Shown: positions 6,554-13,768, counted from the first letter of the stretch. The stretch: 23,282 bases of DNA from Actinomycetes bacterium (GCA_023417775.1 JAEZEJ010000036.1:1-23282); one strand, 5' to 3'. A program made the numbers and translations. Notes: generated from the sequence alone by a model not told the origin.

Positions 6554-7876
6554 CTAGTGCCAGCCGGCGGGGTCGAGATCGCCGGGGTAGGCGAGACCCG
6601 GGTCGTACGGCTGACGCGTGAAGACGAAGGACGCGAGGTCGAGCGCGCCGTCCTCGCGCACCAGGAGATGTTCGCCGGCGTAGTAGCTGTCCAGACCGAT
6701 CCATCCATCACCGTCGGCAACGAAGCGCGAGCTGCGTCCGCCGTTCGGCGCGTGCAGGGTGAAGCCCTCGCCGCCGGTCGGCTCGATCGTGAAGGACGCC
6801 GGACCCCAGTACCAGGTTCCCGCGAGGGCAGCCACGCGCTCGCTCGGCGACGAGAGCTCGCCACCGGCCGGTGGGGCCAGCTCCTCCCGAGCGAGCATGA
6901 GCAGGTCATCGCCGAGAGCCCCGAGGCCTGAGGTCGTATTGGTGAGGACCACGACACCGATTCCCGTCGCCGGCTCCACCTTCAACGAGGCCAGGAACCC
7001 CGGCATCGAGCCGCCGTGACCGACATATCGTCGTGGGCCGTCATGCCAGACCTGCCAGCCGAGGCCCTGGGCCGACGCCCACTCCAGCTGCCAGCGGTCG
7101 TTCACCGCCAGCGGCACCCGCATAAGCTCCAGCGTGGACGCGCCGACCAGTCCCTCCCCGTCACCGGCCGCGAAGACCGCCCACCGGGCGAGATCCTCGG
7201 CACTGGCCCACAGCTGACCGGCCGGAGCCATCGCTCCGGCATCGAACTCCGGCTCCGCATGCCGCAGATCCTCAGCCGGATGCACCGCGATCCCGGCGGC
7301 GGCATCGCCCGCCGGACGCAGCGTCGTGCGCGTCATGCCCAATGGCTCGAGCAGCCGATCGCGGACGACCTCGAACCACGGCCGCCCGTGCGCCACCTCC
7401 AGGATCCGGCCGAGCAATGCGTAACCCGAGTTCGAATAGTGGAAACGCGTGCCGGGGATGACCACCAGACGCAGCTCGCTGTCGCGGAGCTCCTCCCATC
7501 CGTGCCCGGGCGCCCGCTCCCACCACGGCCCGTTGGTCTCCGACTGCAGCCCTGACGTGTGGGTGAGCAGCTGCGCGACCGTCACGTCGGCGAAGGACTG
7601 CCCGTCCACATCGTCGAGCACCTCGCGCACCCGCTGGTCGATGCGCAGCCGACCCTCCTCCTGCAGCCGCAGGATCTCCACCGCGATGAACGTCTTGGTG
7701 ATCGAGCCGATGCGGTACTGGGTGTCGGGCGTGACCGCGGCGGCGCCACCGGAGCCGTCGACCGTCCCCGCGGTGCCGCACCAGACGATCTCCCCGGACG
7801 CGACGACGGCGGCCGCCACCGAGGGCAACCGCCGTTCATCGAGTTCGCGGGCGAGCCGCTCGTCGTAAGCGCTCAC
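6554..7876 (-). CDS. Serine hydrolase, beta-lactamase/penicillin-binding-protein family (class C-like)
   Basis: A 440-residue protein of the beta-lactamase fold (PF00144): SxxK motif GSITKTF with nucleophile Ser58 and Lys61, Tyr-Ser-Asn at 147-149 (FHYSNSGYALLG), and the third-box HGG at 287-289 (VGHGGSMPGF). A C-terminal lipocalin-like extension (about 345-440, LAGTWYWGPASFTIEP) is common in esterase or peptidase members. No signal peptide is visible, so it is probably cytoplasmic. The actual substrate (ester, D-amino peptide or other) cannot be told. The GTG start overlaps the pepA stop codon as GTGA, so translation is coupled to pepA. An open frame continues upstream through pepA in another register, but that part has no homology signature and is not taken as coding. 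Confidence 0.92.
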   Translation of the reverse strand: MSAYDERLARELDERRLPSVAAAVVASGEIVWCGTAGTVDGSGGAAAVTPDTQYRIGSITKTFIAVEILRLQEEGRLRIDQRVREVLDDVDGQSFADVTVAQLLTHTSGLQSETNGPWWERAPGHGWEELRDSELRLVVIPGTRFHYSNSGYALLGRILEVAHGRPWFEVVRDRLLEPLGMTRTTLRPAGDAAAGIAVHPAEDLRHAEPEFDAGAMAPAGQLWASAEDLARWAVFAAGDGEGLVGASTLELMRVPLAVNDRWQLEWASAQGLGWQVWHDGPRRYVGHGGSMPGFLASLKVEPATGIGVVVLTNTTSGLGALGDDLLMLAREELAPPAGGELSSPSERVAALAGTWYWGPASFTIEPTGGEGFTLHAPNGGRSSRFVADGDGWIGLDSYYAGEHLLVREDGALDLASFVFTRQPYDPGLAYPGDLDPAGWH

Positions 7877-9309
7877 GCGAGCTGGGCCGCCACCTGGACG
7901 AGCGTCCGCACGCCCACACCGGTACCGCCCCACGGGATGTAGTCGTCCGCGCCACCCTCGTTGAAGGCGGGGCCGGCGATGTCCAGATGCGCCCACGGGA
8001 TGTCCGCGGTGAACTCGCGCAGGAAGGCCGCCGCGAAGAGCGTCCCACCGTGCGGCTTCGTGCCGATCTGGCGCAGATCGGCGATCTTCGAGGACTTGAG
8101 CGCCGACGTGACCTCGTCGGTGATCGGCAGACGCCACATCGCCTCGCCGGCCTCCCGCGATGCCGCGAAGACGCGCTCCTCGAAGTACTCGTCGTTGCCG
8201 AGGATGGCGGCCGTCTTGGCACCCAGCGCGGTCATCGCGGCACCCGTCAGGGTGGCGACGTCGACGATGTGATCGGGCTGCTGCTCGGCCGCCAGCGCCA
8301 GCCCGTCGCCCAGGACCATCCGGCCCTCGGCATCGGTGTTGAGCACCTCGACGGTGCTTCCGCTGCGCATGGTGATGACATCGCCGGGCCGGGTGGCCGA
8401 GCCGCTGGGCATGTTCTCCGCGAGGCAGGCGTATCCCGTGACCTTGATCGGCAGCCCGAGCGCCGCGATGGCATTGACCGCGGCGACGATCGCGGCCGCA
8501 CCGCCCATGTCCATCTTCATGGTCTGCATGCTGGCGCCCGGCTTGATCGACAGGCCGCCGGAGTCGAAGGTGATGCCCTTGCCGACCAGCGCCAGATGCT
8601 TCTTGGCCTTCGACGGCGCATAGGAGAGCGTCACGAGTCGCGGGGGAGCCTCCGAGCCCCGGCCGACCGACAGGATCCCGCCGCACTTCTCCTTGGCGAG
8701 ACGCTTCTCGTCCCACACGGTGACCGAGACGCCCTTGGCAGCCGAGGCCTCGATGGCCGCGGCGAAGTCCGGAGGTCGCAGATCGCCCGGAGGGGTGTTG
8801 ACCCAGTCGCGGGCCTGGCAGACCGCCTCCGCGAGGGAGATGCCGCGGTCGACGGCCTTCTTGACATCGCGCTTCTTGGCATCGGAGGCCACCAGGGTCA
8901 CCTCGGCCAGCTGCGGCTTCTCCTCGGCCTTCTGCTGTGCCTTCTCGCCCCGGTACGTGTCGAACCGGTACGCGGTCAGCACCGCGCCCTCCGCCAACGC
9001 GGCGACCTCGTCCTCGGAGAGGGCGCCGAAGTCGACCACGATGTGTCGCGCGCTCGGCGCCGCGCGCAGGCCCTTGGCGACCGCACGCCGCAGGTCCTCC
9101 AGCGAGGGCTCGTCGTCGATCGCGACGAAGACCGTGACCGGGGCCTTGACGCCGGTCGGGCTCGGGACGACGAGGGTCTGTCCCGCCTCCTGCCGGAAGC
9201 CCAGGGCCGTGAAGGGGACCAGGTCCTCGTCCAGGGAGTCCGAGGCGCGGATCGCCCGCAGCACGACATCGCTCGACGGGGCAGTGGGACGCAGTGATAC
9301 CGAGACCAT
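7873..9309 (-). CDS. pepA: Leucyl aminopeptidase (M17 cytosol aminopeptidase)
   Basis: Two-metal exopeptidase that removes N-terminal residues from peptides in the cytoplasm. It has 478 residues, within the family range. The N-terminal macro-like domain (about 1-160) is followed by the catalytic domain with GKGITFDSGGLSIKP, MKMDMGG and the signature NTDAEGRMVLGD (324-335). By offset from E. coli PepA the metal and catalytic residues are Lys244, Asp249, Lys256, Asp267, Asp326, Glu328 and Arg330, all present. The ATG has TACAGT six bases upstream and no Shine-Dalgarno, so it is probably leaderless. It is divergent from gcvT with 32 bases between start codons, and its last four bases overlap the hydrolase start. 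Confidence 0.97.
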   Translation of the reverse strand: MVSVSLRPTAPSSDVVLRAIRASDSLDEDLVPFTALGFRQEAGQTLVVPSPTGVKAPVTVFVAIDDEPSLEDLRRAVAKGLRAAPSARHIVVDFGALSEDEVAALAEGAVLTAYRFDTYRGEKAQQKAEEKPQLAEVTLVASDAKKRDVKKAVDRGISLAEAVCQARDWVNTPPGDLRPPDFAAAIEASAAKGVSVTVWDEKRLAKEKCGGILSVGRGSEAPPRLVTLSYAPSKAKKHLALVGKGITFDSGGLSIKPGASMQTMKMDMGGAAAIVAAVNAIAALGLPIKVTGYACLAENMPSGSATRPGDVITMRSGSTVEVLNTDAEGRMVLGDGLALAAEQQPDHIVDVATLTGAAMTALGAKTAAILGNDEYFEERVFAASREAGEAMWRLPITDEVTSALKSSKIADLRQIGTKPHGGTLFAAAFLREFTADIPWAHLDIAGPAFNEGGADDYIPWGGTGVGVRTLVQVAAQLA

Positions 9310-9315
9310 GACGCC

Positions 9316-9321
9316 ACTGTA
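9316..9321 (-). promoter_or_regulatory. Putative leaderless -10 box (TACAGT) for pepA
   Basis: TACAGT on the minus strand ends six bases before the pepA ATG. The -35 position for this promoter would fall on the gcvT start codon. Confidence 0.5.
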
Positions 9322-9329
9322 TCCACGGG

Positions 9330-9335
9330 TAGGTT
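9330..9335 (+). promoter_or_regulatory. Putative leaderless -10 box (TAGGTT) for gcvT
   Basis: TAGGTT ends six bases before the gcvT ATG, with GATCGC between and no ribosome-binding site. The -35 position would fall on the first codons of pepA. Confidence 0.55.
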
Positions 9336-9341
9336 GATCGC

Positions 9342-10442
9342 ATGGACCTGCTGCACTCGCCGCTGCACGACCGTCATGTCGCCCTCGGCGCCAAGTTCGC
9401 CGAGTTCGGCGGCTGGGACATGCCGGTGGAGTATGCCGGCGGAGGAGTCCTCGCCGAGCACGCGGCGGTGCGCGAGGCCGTGGGCCTGTTCGACGTGAGC
9501 CATCTCGGCAAGGCGATCGTCCGCGGCGGCGGTGCGGCCGCCTATGTCAACCGGTGCCTGACCAATGATCTCGGCCGGATCGGCGTCGGCCAGGCGCAGT
9601 ACACGCTGTGCTGCGCCGATGACGGCGGCACCGTCGACGACCTCATCGCCTACCTGCGCAGCGACTTCGAGGTCTTCCTGATGCCCAATGCGGCCAACGC
9701 GGCCGAGGTCGTGCGCCGGCTGCAGGCCGGGGCGCCCGAGGGGATCGAGGTCGCCGATCTGCACCGACGCTACGCCGTGCTCGCGCTGCAGGGTCCCGAC
9801 AGCGCCGCGGTCCTCGAGGCACTGGACGTGCCCGCCGACCATCCGTACATGTCCTTCGTCACCGGCACGATCGCCGGACACGAGCTCACCGTCTGCCGCA
9901 CCGGGTACACCGGCGAACGCGGGTATGAGCTCGTCGTGGACTCCGAGGGTGCCCCCGAGGTGTGGGACGCGGTGCTCGCCGCGGGGGAGCCGAAGGGCAT
10001 CCGACCGTGTGGTCTCGGCGCCCGCGACACCCTGCGCACCGAGATGGGCTATCCGCTGCACGGGCACGAGCTGTCACCGGAGATCACCCCCGTCATGGCG
10101 CGGGCCGGCTGGGCGATCGGCTGGGACAAGCCCGAGTTCTGGGGCAAGGAGGCGCTGGAGCGTCAGCGCGCGGAGAAGAGCGTGAGCCTGGTACGCGGCC
10201 TGAAGGCCGAGGGCCGAGCCATTCCCCGCCCCGGCATGCGCGTGACATCGGCGGCGGGGGAGCCGGCCGGCGAGGTGACCTCCGGGACCTTCAGCCCGAC
10301 GCTGCGCGAGGGCATCGCGCTGGCGCTGCTCGATCGCGCGGTCGCGGTGGGCGACACGGTGACCGTCGACGTGCGGGGGCGGGCGCAATCGTTCACGGTG
10401 GTCTCGCCACCGTTCGTGACCACCCAGGTGAAGGAGAGCTGA
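9342..10442 (+). CDS. gcvT: Aminomethyltransferase, glycine cleavage T protein
   Basis: T protein of the glycine cleavage system, moving the methylene group from the lipoyl arm of the H protein to tetrahydrofolate and releasing ammonia. The 366 residues match the family length. Clear family segments are SPLHDRHVALGAKFAEFGGWDMPVEY near the N-terminus, GLFDVSHLGK, QYTLCCADDGGTVDDLIAY with the conserved catalytic Asp (99/100), RTGYTGERGYEL (folate-binding region) and GLGARDTLRTEMGYPLHGHEL. No other gcv gene is in the window; the lipoate genes and lpd nearby serve the same pathway. It appears leaderless. A 64-residue protein gene follows after 2 bases. Confidence 0.97.
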   Translation: MDLLHSPLHDRHVALGAKFAEFGGWDMPVEYAGGGVLAEHAAVREAVGLFDVSHLGKAIVRGGGAAAYVNRCLTNDLGRIGVGQAQYTLCCADDGGTVDDLIAYLRSDFEVFLMPNAANAAEVVRRLQAGAPEGIEVADLHRRYAVLALQGPDSAAVLEALDVPADHPYMSFVTGTIAGHELTVCRTGYTGERGYELVVDSEGAPEVWDAVLAAGEPKGIRPCGLGARDTLRTEMGYPLHGHELSPEITPVMARAGWAIGWDKPEFWGKEALERQRAEKSVSLVRGLKAEGRAIPRPGMRVTSAAGEPAGEVTSGTFSPTLREGIALALLDRAVAVGDTVTVDVRGRAQSFTVVSPPFVTTQVKES

Positions 10443-10444
10443 CG

Positions 10445-10639
10445 ATGAGCTGGCGCTGGACGTATGAGGACGCCGACGGAGGAGAGATCGGGACCTCGCA
10501 GGACTTCCCGTCACGCAGTGACGCCGAGACCTTCATCGGGATGGAGTTCGAGGAGCTGCTCGGCCGCGGTGTCGATCAGGTGCGGCTCTTCGAGGCCGGC
10601 GCCGAGGTCTACGGCCCGATGAGTCTGCACGCGGACTGA
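10445..10639 (+). CDS. Small conserved hypothetical protein (64 aa)
   Basis: A 64-residue acidic protein beginning MSWRWTYEDADGGEIG and ending VYGPMSLHAD. It has no membrane segment, cysteine or known motif; predicted strands at both ends flank a helix (SRSDAETFIGMEFEELLGRGV). Similar short 'MSWRWxYE' proteins occur in actinobacteria as far as I recall, with no known function. The ATG is preceded by AAGGAGAG inside the last gcvT codons and starts 2 bases after the gcvT stop, so it is co-translated with gcvT. Its stop codon lies inside the first flank of the repeat region downstream. Confidence 0.85.
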   Translation: MSWRWTYEDADGGEIGTSQDFPSRSDAETFIGMEFEELLGRGVDQVRLFEAGAEVYGPMSLHAD

Positions 10640-10661
10640 GCCCCGGCCGACCCAGTAGCCG
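10635..10661 (+). repeat. Left flank direct repeat of the palindromic array
   Basis: This 27-base stretch (beginning GACTGAGCCCCGGCCGAC) recurs with a few mismatches at 10909-10935. It contains the stop codon of the 64-residue protein gene. Each flank is also a small inverted repeat. Confidence 0.7.
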
Positions 10662-10674
10662 CTTCGGGTGAGGG

Positions 10675-10745
10675 CGGTGAGTGATCAACCACCGCACGCT
10701 CGGAGGAGCGAGGGACTGAGGCGCGCGGTGGTTGATGGCTCACCG
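10675..10745. repeat. Palindromic repeat unit 1 (inverted pair)
   Basis: The left arm at 10675-10695 (CGGTGAGTGATCAACCACCGC) and the right arm at 10725-10745 are inverted copies with two mismatches, around a loop of about 29 bases. The core is GGTGGTTGATnnCTCACCG. Likely an extrachromosomal-style intergenic palindrome or a bidirectional terminator of the convergent genes. Confidence 0.75.
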
Positions 10746-10766
10746 GGATCTGGTCGTACCCGATAT

Positions 10767-10815
10767 CGGTGGGTGGTCAACCTCGGGGCCGGCCCCGGTG
10801 GTTGATGGCTCACCG
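10767..10815. repeat. Palindromic repeat unit 2 (inverted pair)
   Basis: The degenerate left arm (about 10767-10783) pairs with the right arm at 10795-10815, which has the same core as unit 1. The centre is the self-complementary CGGGGCCGGCCCCG, so the whole unit can form one long, nearly loop-free hairpin. Confidence 0.7.
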
Positions 10816-10828
10816 CTCTCGGTAGCGG

Positions 10829-10890
10829 CGGGATCGCGGTGCCTGGTCAACCATCGTGCGAGCGCGATCCCGGTGGTTGATCACTCACCG
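10829..10890. repeat. Palindromic repeat unit 3 with an alternative hairpin
   Basis: The left arm near 10836-10857 pairs with the right arm at 10870-10890 (CCGGTGGTTGATCACTCACCG). A second, perfect 10-bp pair CGGGATCGCG (10829-10838) and CGCGATCCCG (10863-10872) overlaps both arms, so the two folds exclude each other. Confidence 0.7.
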
Positions 10891-10908
10891 CCCAGACCGG
10901 GGCGGCAG

Positions 10909-10935
10909 GACTGAGCCGCGGCCGACTCAGTAACG
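10909..10935 (+). repeat. Right flank direct repeat of the palindromic array
   Basis: Near copy of 10635-10661. It contains the end of the DUF3043 gene (stop at 10927-10929, minus strand) and the inverted repeat ACTGAG...CTCAGT. Confidence 0.7.
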
Positions 10936-11475
10936 GTCGGCGAGGGGCTGACCGCGGTTGATCACCGGACGCGGGCGGCGGGTGCGGCGCAGCTGCGTGC
11001 TGCGCAGAACCGCGTAGGTGGTCGCGCCCTTCGCCTGCCCGGGCTCGAAGCGCTTCTTCAGCTCGCGCTTGAGACCGATCACCAGCCAGATCTCGTCGAG
11101 GACCGTCGACAGGATGGTGATCGTCCAGAGGAAGAAGACGACCGTGACCGCGGTCGGATTCTGGATGAAGCTCAGCACCAGGATGACGACGAGGATCGGC
11201 AGCATGTACTCGGCCACCGAGCGACGCCGGTCGACATAGTCGCGGACGAGGGCGCGCACCGGCCCACGGTCGCGGGCGGGCAGATAGGCGTCGTCGCCGC
11301 GACCGTCGAGGGCTGCGACCTGCTTCTCGCGCAGTTTGGAGCGCCGTTCACGGTCGCGGCGCATCTGCTCGCGTCGGGTCAACGGACGCTTCATGACCTG
11401 CTTGCGGGCAGCCTCGGCCTCTTTGCGGGAACGGGTCGGCCGGCCCTTGCCTGGCTGCGGTGCGTCGTCGGTCAC
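10927..11475 (-). CDS. DUF3043 family membrane protein
   Basis: A 182-residue protein of unknown function typical of actinobacteria. The GTG start (VTDDAPQPGKGRPTRSRKEAEAARK) is chosen because the family begins with this 'GRPTxxRKEAEAAR' stretch and because TAAGGT lies 7 bases upstream; an upstream in-frame ATG would run into the divergent promoter region. A basic, charged N-terminal third is followed by the conserved DDAYLPARDRGPVRALVRDYVD segment and two membrane helices (about 88-104 YMLPILVVILVLSFI and 108-134 AVTVVFFLWTITILSTVLDEIWLVIGL). A basic tail follows. The corresponding mycobacterial gene (Rv2206) lies in the same neighbourhood. It is divergent from pspA and convergent with the 64-residue protein gene. 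Confidence 0.9.
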   Translation of the reverse strand: MTDDAPQPGKGRPTRSRKEAEAARKQVMKRPLTRREQMRRDRERRSKLREKQVAALDGRGDDAYLPARDRGPVRALVRDYVDRRRSVAEYMLPILVVILVLSFIQNPTAVTVVFFLWTITILSTVLDEIWLVIGLKRELKKRFEPGQAKGATTYAVLRSTQLRRTRRPRPVINRGQPLADRY

Positions 11476-11482
11476 GCGCGAA

Positions 11483-11488
11483 ACCTTA
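11483..11488 (-). promoter_or_regulatory. Putative leaderless -10 box (TAAGGT) for the DUF3043 gene
   Basis: TAAGGT on the minus strand ends 7 bases before the chosen GTG, with no Shine-Dalgarno between. This supports the downstream GTG as the real start. Confidence 0.5.
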
Positions 11489-11554
11489 CCGGGCCGCGGC
11501 AACTCACCCGACATCCCCGGTGGTGTGCGGATCCCGTCCTTGGGCCGCACGCCC

Positions 11555-11560
11555 TAGGCT
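11555..11560 (+). promoter_or_regulatory. Putative leaderless -10 box (TAGGCT) for pspA
   Basis: TAGGCT ends 6 bases before the pspA ATG (TGGCCC between). No binding site typical of sigma-54 (GG...GC) promoters is seen, so control differs from the enterobacterial psp operon. Confidence 0.55.
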
Positions 11561-11566
11561 TGGCCC

Positions 11567-12283
11567 ATGGCAGGGGACGGCATCACCGCACGTATCGGCC
11601 GCTGGTGGCGGTCGCGCGAGGCCACGCGCGAGGTCGAGGACCCGGACCGGCTGCGGGGCAAGCTCGACGAGACCTATCGCGACCAGCTCGCGATGCTCAC
11701 GACGGTCCGCCGCGGTGTGGCCGATGTCCGCACCAGCCGACGCCGCGTCGAGGTGCAGATGGCCCGCCAGCGCGAGCAGGTCGAGTCCCTCGACGCCGAG
11801 GCCCGTGAGGCCGTCAACCGCGGCGACGATGCCGCCGCCCGCGATGCGCTCGGCCGCAAGGTCACGCTCGAGAAGGCGCTCGAGGAGCTCACGGAACGGC
11901 ATCGCTCGCTCGCGGGCGAGGAGGAGTCGCTGGAGCGAGCGGCCGAGAAGGTCGAGCGCCAGATCGAGGACTTCCGGATGCGCAAGGACACGCTGACCGC
12001 GCGCTACTCCGCCGCCAGCGCCCGCGCGGAGATCAACGACGCCACCACCGGCATCGCCTCTGCCACCAGCCAGATCGGTCAGGCCATGGACGAGGCCGAG
12101 CGGCACACCCGCGAACTCGAGGCGACCGCGGATGCCGTCGACGAGATGGCCCGCGAGGGTGTCATCACCCGTGCCGGCGAGGACTCCGATGACGCCCTGC
12201 GCCGGCAGATCGACGCCGCGCTCGCCGAGACCCAGATCGAGGAAAGCAAGGGAGACGATGGCCCGAACCAGATTTCGTCGTGA
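11567..12283 (+). CDS. pspA: PspA/IM30 family envelope-stress protein
   Basis: Membrane-associated ESCRT-III-like protein that assembles on damaged membranes and preserves the proton gradient. The 238 residues are nearly all charged helix with coiled coil (about 30-190): RRGVADVRTSRRRVEVQM, ALEELTERHRSLAGEEESLERAAEKVERQIEDFRMRKDTLTARYSAA in parts. No membrane segment is seen; the N-terminus (AGDGITARIGRWWRS) can form the amphipathic membrane-binding helix of the family. The last 30 residues (DDALRRQIDAALAE) form a short C-terminal helix. It overlaps htpX by 26 bases and leads a pspA-htpX-pspAB operon. No PspAA, PspB, PspC or PspF gene is adjacent. Confidence 0.93.
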   Translation: MAGDGITARIGRWWRSREATREVEDPDRLRGKLDETYRDQLAMLTTVRRGVADVRTSRRRVEVQMARQREQVESLDAEAREAVNRGDDAAARDALGRKVTLEKALEELTERHRSLAGEEESLERAAEKVERQIEDFRMRKDTLTARYSAASARAEINDATTGIASATSQIGQAMDEAERHTRELEATADAVDEMAREGVITRAGEDSDDALRRQIDAALAETQIEESKGDDGPNQISS

Positions 12284-13151
12284 CCGGGGACTGTCCTGGC
12301 GGATGGGCAGCGTCGGCCTCGGCCTCGGCGCGCTCTACGTCGCCTTCGGCGTCGTCCTCATCTACTTCTCCGGCTCGGCGATCCTCGGCCTCGTGGTCGT
12401 GCTGGGCATGGCCTGGGGTCAGTGGTACTTCTCGGACACGCTCGCGCTGAAGTCCATGGGCGCCAAGGTGGTCTCGCCCCAGCAGGCCCCGGAGCTGCAC
12501 GCCATGATCGACCGGCTCGTCGCGCTGGCCGACATGCCCAAGCCGCGGGTCGCCATCGCCCAGACCGATGTGCCCAATGCCTTCGCCACCGGGCGCACCC
12601 CGAATCACTCGGCCGTGTGCGTGACGACCGGCATCCTCAACCGCCTGGACGCCGATGAGCTCGAGGGAGTGCTCGCCCACGAGCTCGCCCACGTGGCCAA
12701 TCGCGATGTCTCGGTCATGACGGTCGCCTCGTCCCTCGGGCTGCTGGCCGGATTCATGACCCGCTGGGGGATGTTCTTCGGCGGAGGGGGCCGCAACCGC
12801 AACAGCGGCCCGGCCTTCCTGGTCGTCTTCCTCGTCAGCATGATCGTCTACTTCGTCAGCTTCCTGCTGACCCGCGCGCTCTCGCGCTATCGCGAGCTGA
12901 GTGCCGACCGGTCGGGCGCCTATCTCACCGGCCGTCCGTCCAAGCTGGCCTCGGCGCTGACCAAGATCTCCGGTGACATGGCGCGGATCCCCACGAAGGA
13001 CCTGCGCGAGGTCGAGAGCATGAACGCCTTCTTCATCGCCCCGGCGCTCAACCGGCAGTCGATCGAGGCCGTCATGTCGACCCATCCGCCGCTGGACCGC
13101 CGGCTGGCGCAGCTCGCGCAGATCAGCGCCGACCTGTCCGAGCGGGGCTGA
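12258..13151 (+). CDS. htpX: HtpX-type membrane zinc metalloprotease (M48)
   Basis: Membrane metalloprotease for quality control of damaged membrane proteins. The 297 residues contain two N-terminal membrane segments (about 19-38 and 41-60), the zinc-binding HELAH (141-145) inside LEGVLAHELAHVANRD, the third ligand Glu213 in YRELSADRSGAYLTG, and a hydrophobic pair at about 153-166 and 186-206. The start ATG has AAGGGAGA 4-5 bases upstream and lies 26 bases inside the pspA end, in another frame, so the two are translationally coupled. pspAB starts 2 bases after the stop. Placement with PspA fits a membrane-stress role; HtpX is sometimes called a protease heat shock protein by homology. Confidence 0.95.
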   Translation: MARTRFRRDRGLSWRMGSVGLGLGALYVAFGVVLIYFSGSAILGLVVVLGMAWGQWYFSDTLALKSMGAKVVSPQQAPELHAMIDRLVALADMPKPRVAIAQTDVPNAFATGRTPNHSAVCVTTGILNRLDADELEGVLAHELAHVANRDVSVMTVASSLGLLAGFMTRWGMFFGGGGRNRNSGPAFLVVFLVSMIVYFVSFLLTRALSRYRELSADRSGAYLTGRPSKLASALTKISGDMARIPTKDLREVESMNAFFIAPALNRQSIEAVMSTHPPLDRRLAQLAQISADLSERG

Positions 13152-13152
13152 G

Positions 13153-13719
13153 ATGGGATTCCTCGATGCGCTGTTCGGCCGGACCACGCCGCCCAAGGCC
13201 GACCTGGAGGTGCTGTTCTCGGTACCGCAGGCGGCGCTGTCCCTGGAGGTGCAGGGCTTCACCTTCACCGGTCGCGGAGCCGTCTGCTACCGCGACACCG
13301 AGGGTGCCGCGGACGATGCCGTCATCGACGAGGTCAAGCAGGTCGTCGCGATCGACGGCGATGTCACCCTCGACAAGACCCAGGACGGTTACGGCTTCAC
13401 CTGGATCAGCGTCGACCGGGCCGATGGCGATGCATCGGCGATCGCCGCGGACCTGCACGCGATCAACTCCTCGCTCGCCGATCACGGATTCGACACCGCC
13501 CTGCTGTGCTCGACCTTCGTCTTCTCCCATCAGGACCGTCCGGTCGGCCTGGTCTATCTGTTCAAGCGCGGCACCTTCTATCCCTTCGTGCCCGCCGGCG
13601 GGCAGCGCCGTGACAACGCGCTGGAGCTGCAGATGCGCGGGATCGTGGAGGGCGATGTGCCGATCGAGTCGGATCTGACCCGGTGGCTCGCGATCTGGGG
13701 AGCACCGGGCCTCGACTGA
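13153..13719 (+). CDS. pspAB: PspA-associated protein PspAB
   Basis: A 188-residue soluble protein matching the actinobacterial family called PspAB: N-terminal MGFLDALFGRTTPPK, a middle LEVQGFTFTGRGAVCYRD with DEVKQVVAIDGD, the conserved YGFTWISVDRADGD, and C-terminal GLVYLFKRGTFYPFVPAGGQRRDNALELQM and TRWLAIWGAPGL. There is no signal peptide or membrane segment. Its biochemical role is unknown; it is repeatedly found next to htpX and pspA genes. The ATG lies one base after the htpX stop codon, so it is translated by coupled reinitiation. Confidence 0.9.
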   Translation: MGFLDALFGRTTPPKADLEVLFSVPQAALSLEVQGFTFTGRGAVCYRDTEGAADDAVIDEVKQVVAIDGDVTLDKTQDGYGFTWISVDRADGDASAIAADLHAINSSLADHGFDTALLCSTFVFSHQDRPVGLVYLFKRGTFYPFVPAGGQRRDNALELQMRGIVEGDVPIESDLTRWLAIWGAPGLD

Positions 13720-13755
13720 GACACCGGCCACACTGGTGCGCGGCCCCGGCCACGA

Positions 13756-13761
13756 TAGATT
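13756..13761 (+). promoter_or_regulatory. Putative leaderless -10 box (TAGATT) for the aminotransferase
   Basis: TAGATT ends 7 bases before the GTG at 13769 (GGGGGGC between). The G-run could serve as a weak ribosome-binding site if transcription begins further upstream. Confidence 0.5.
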
Positions 13762-13768
13762 GGGGGGC

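Noticed and set aside
7877..9343. N-terminal extension of the serine hydrolase through pepA, giving a 929-residue protein
   Set aside because: The region is pepA in another register; pepA has intact catalytic motifs, and the hydrolase has a proper GTG start overlapping the pepA stop.
10675..10890. CRISPR array
   Set aside because: The repeats alternate in orientation, vary in sequence and have unequal spacers; no cas gene is present.
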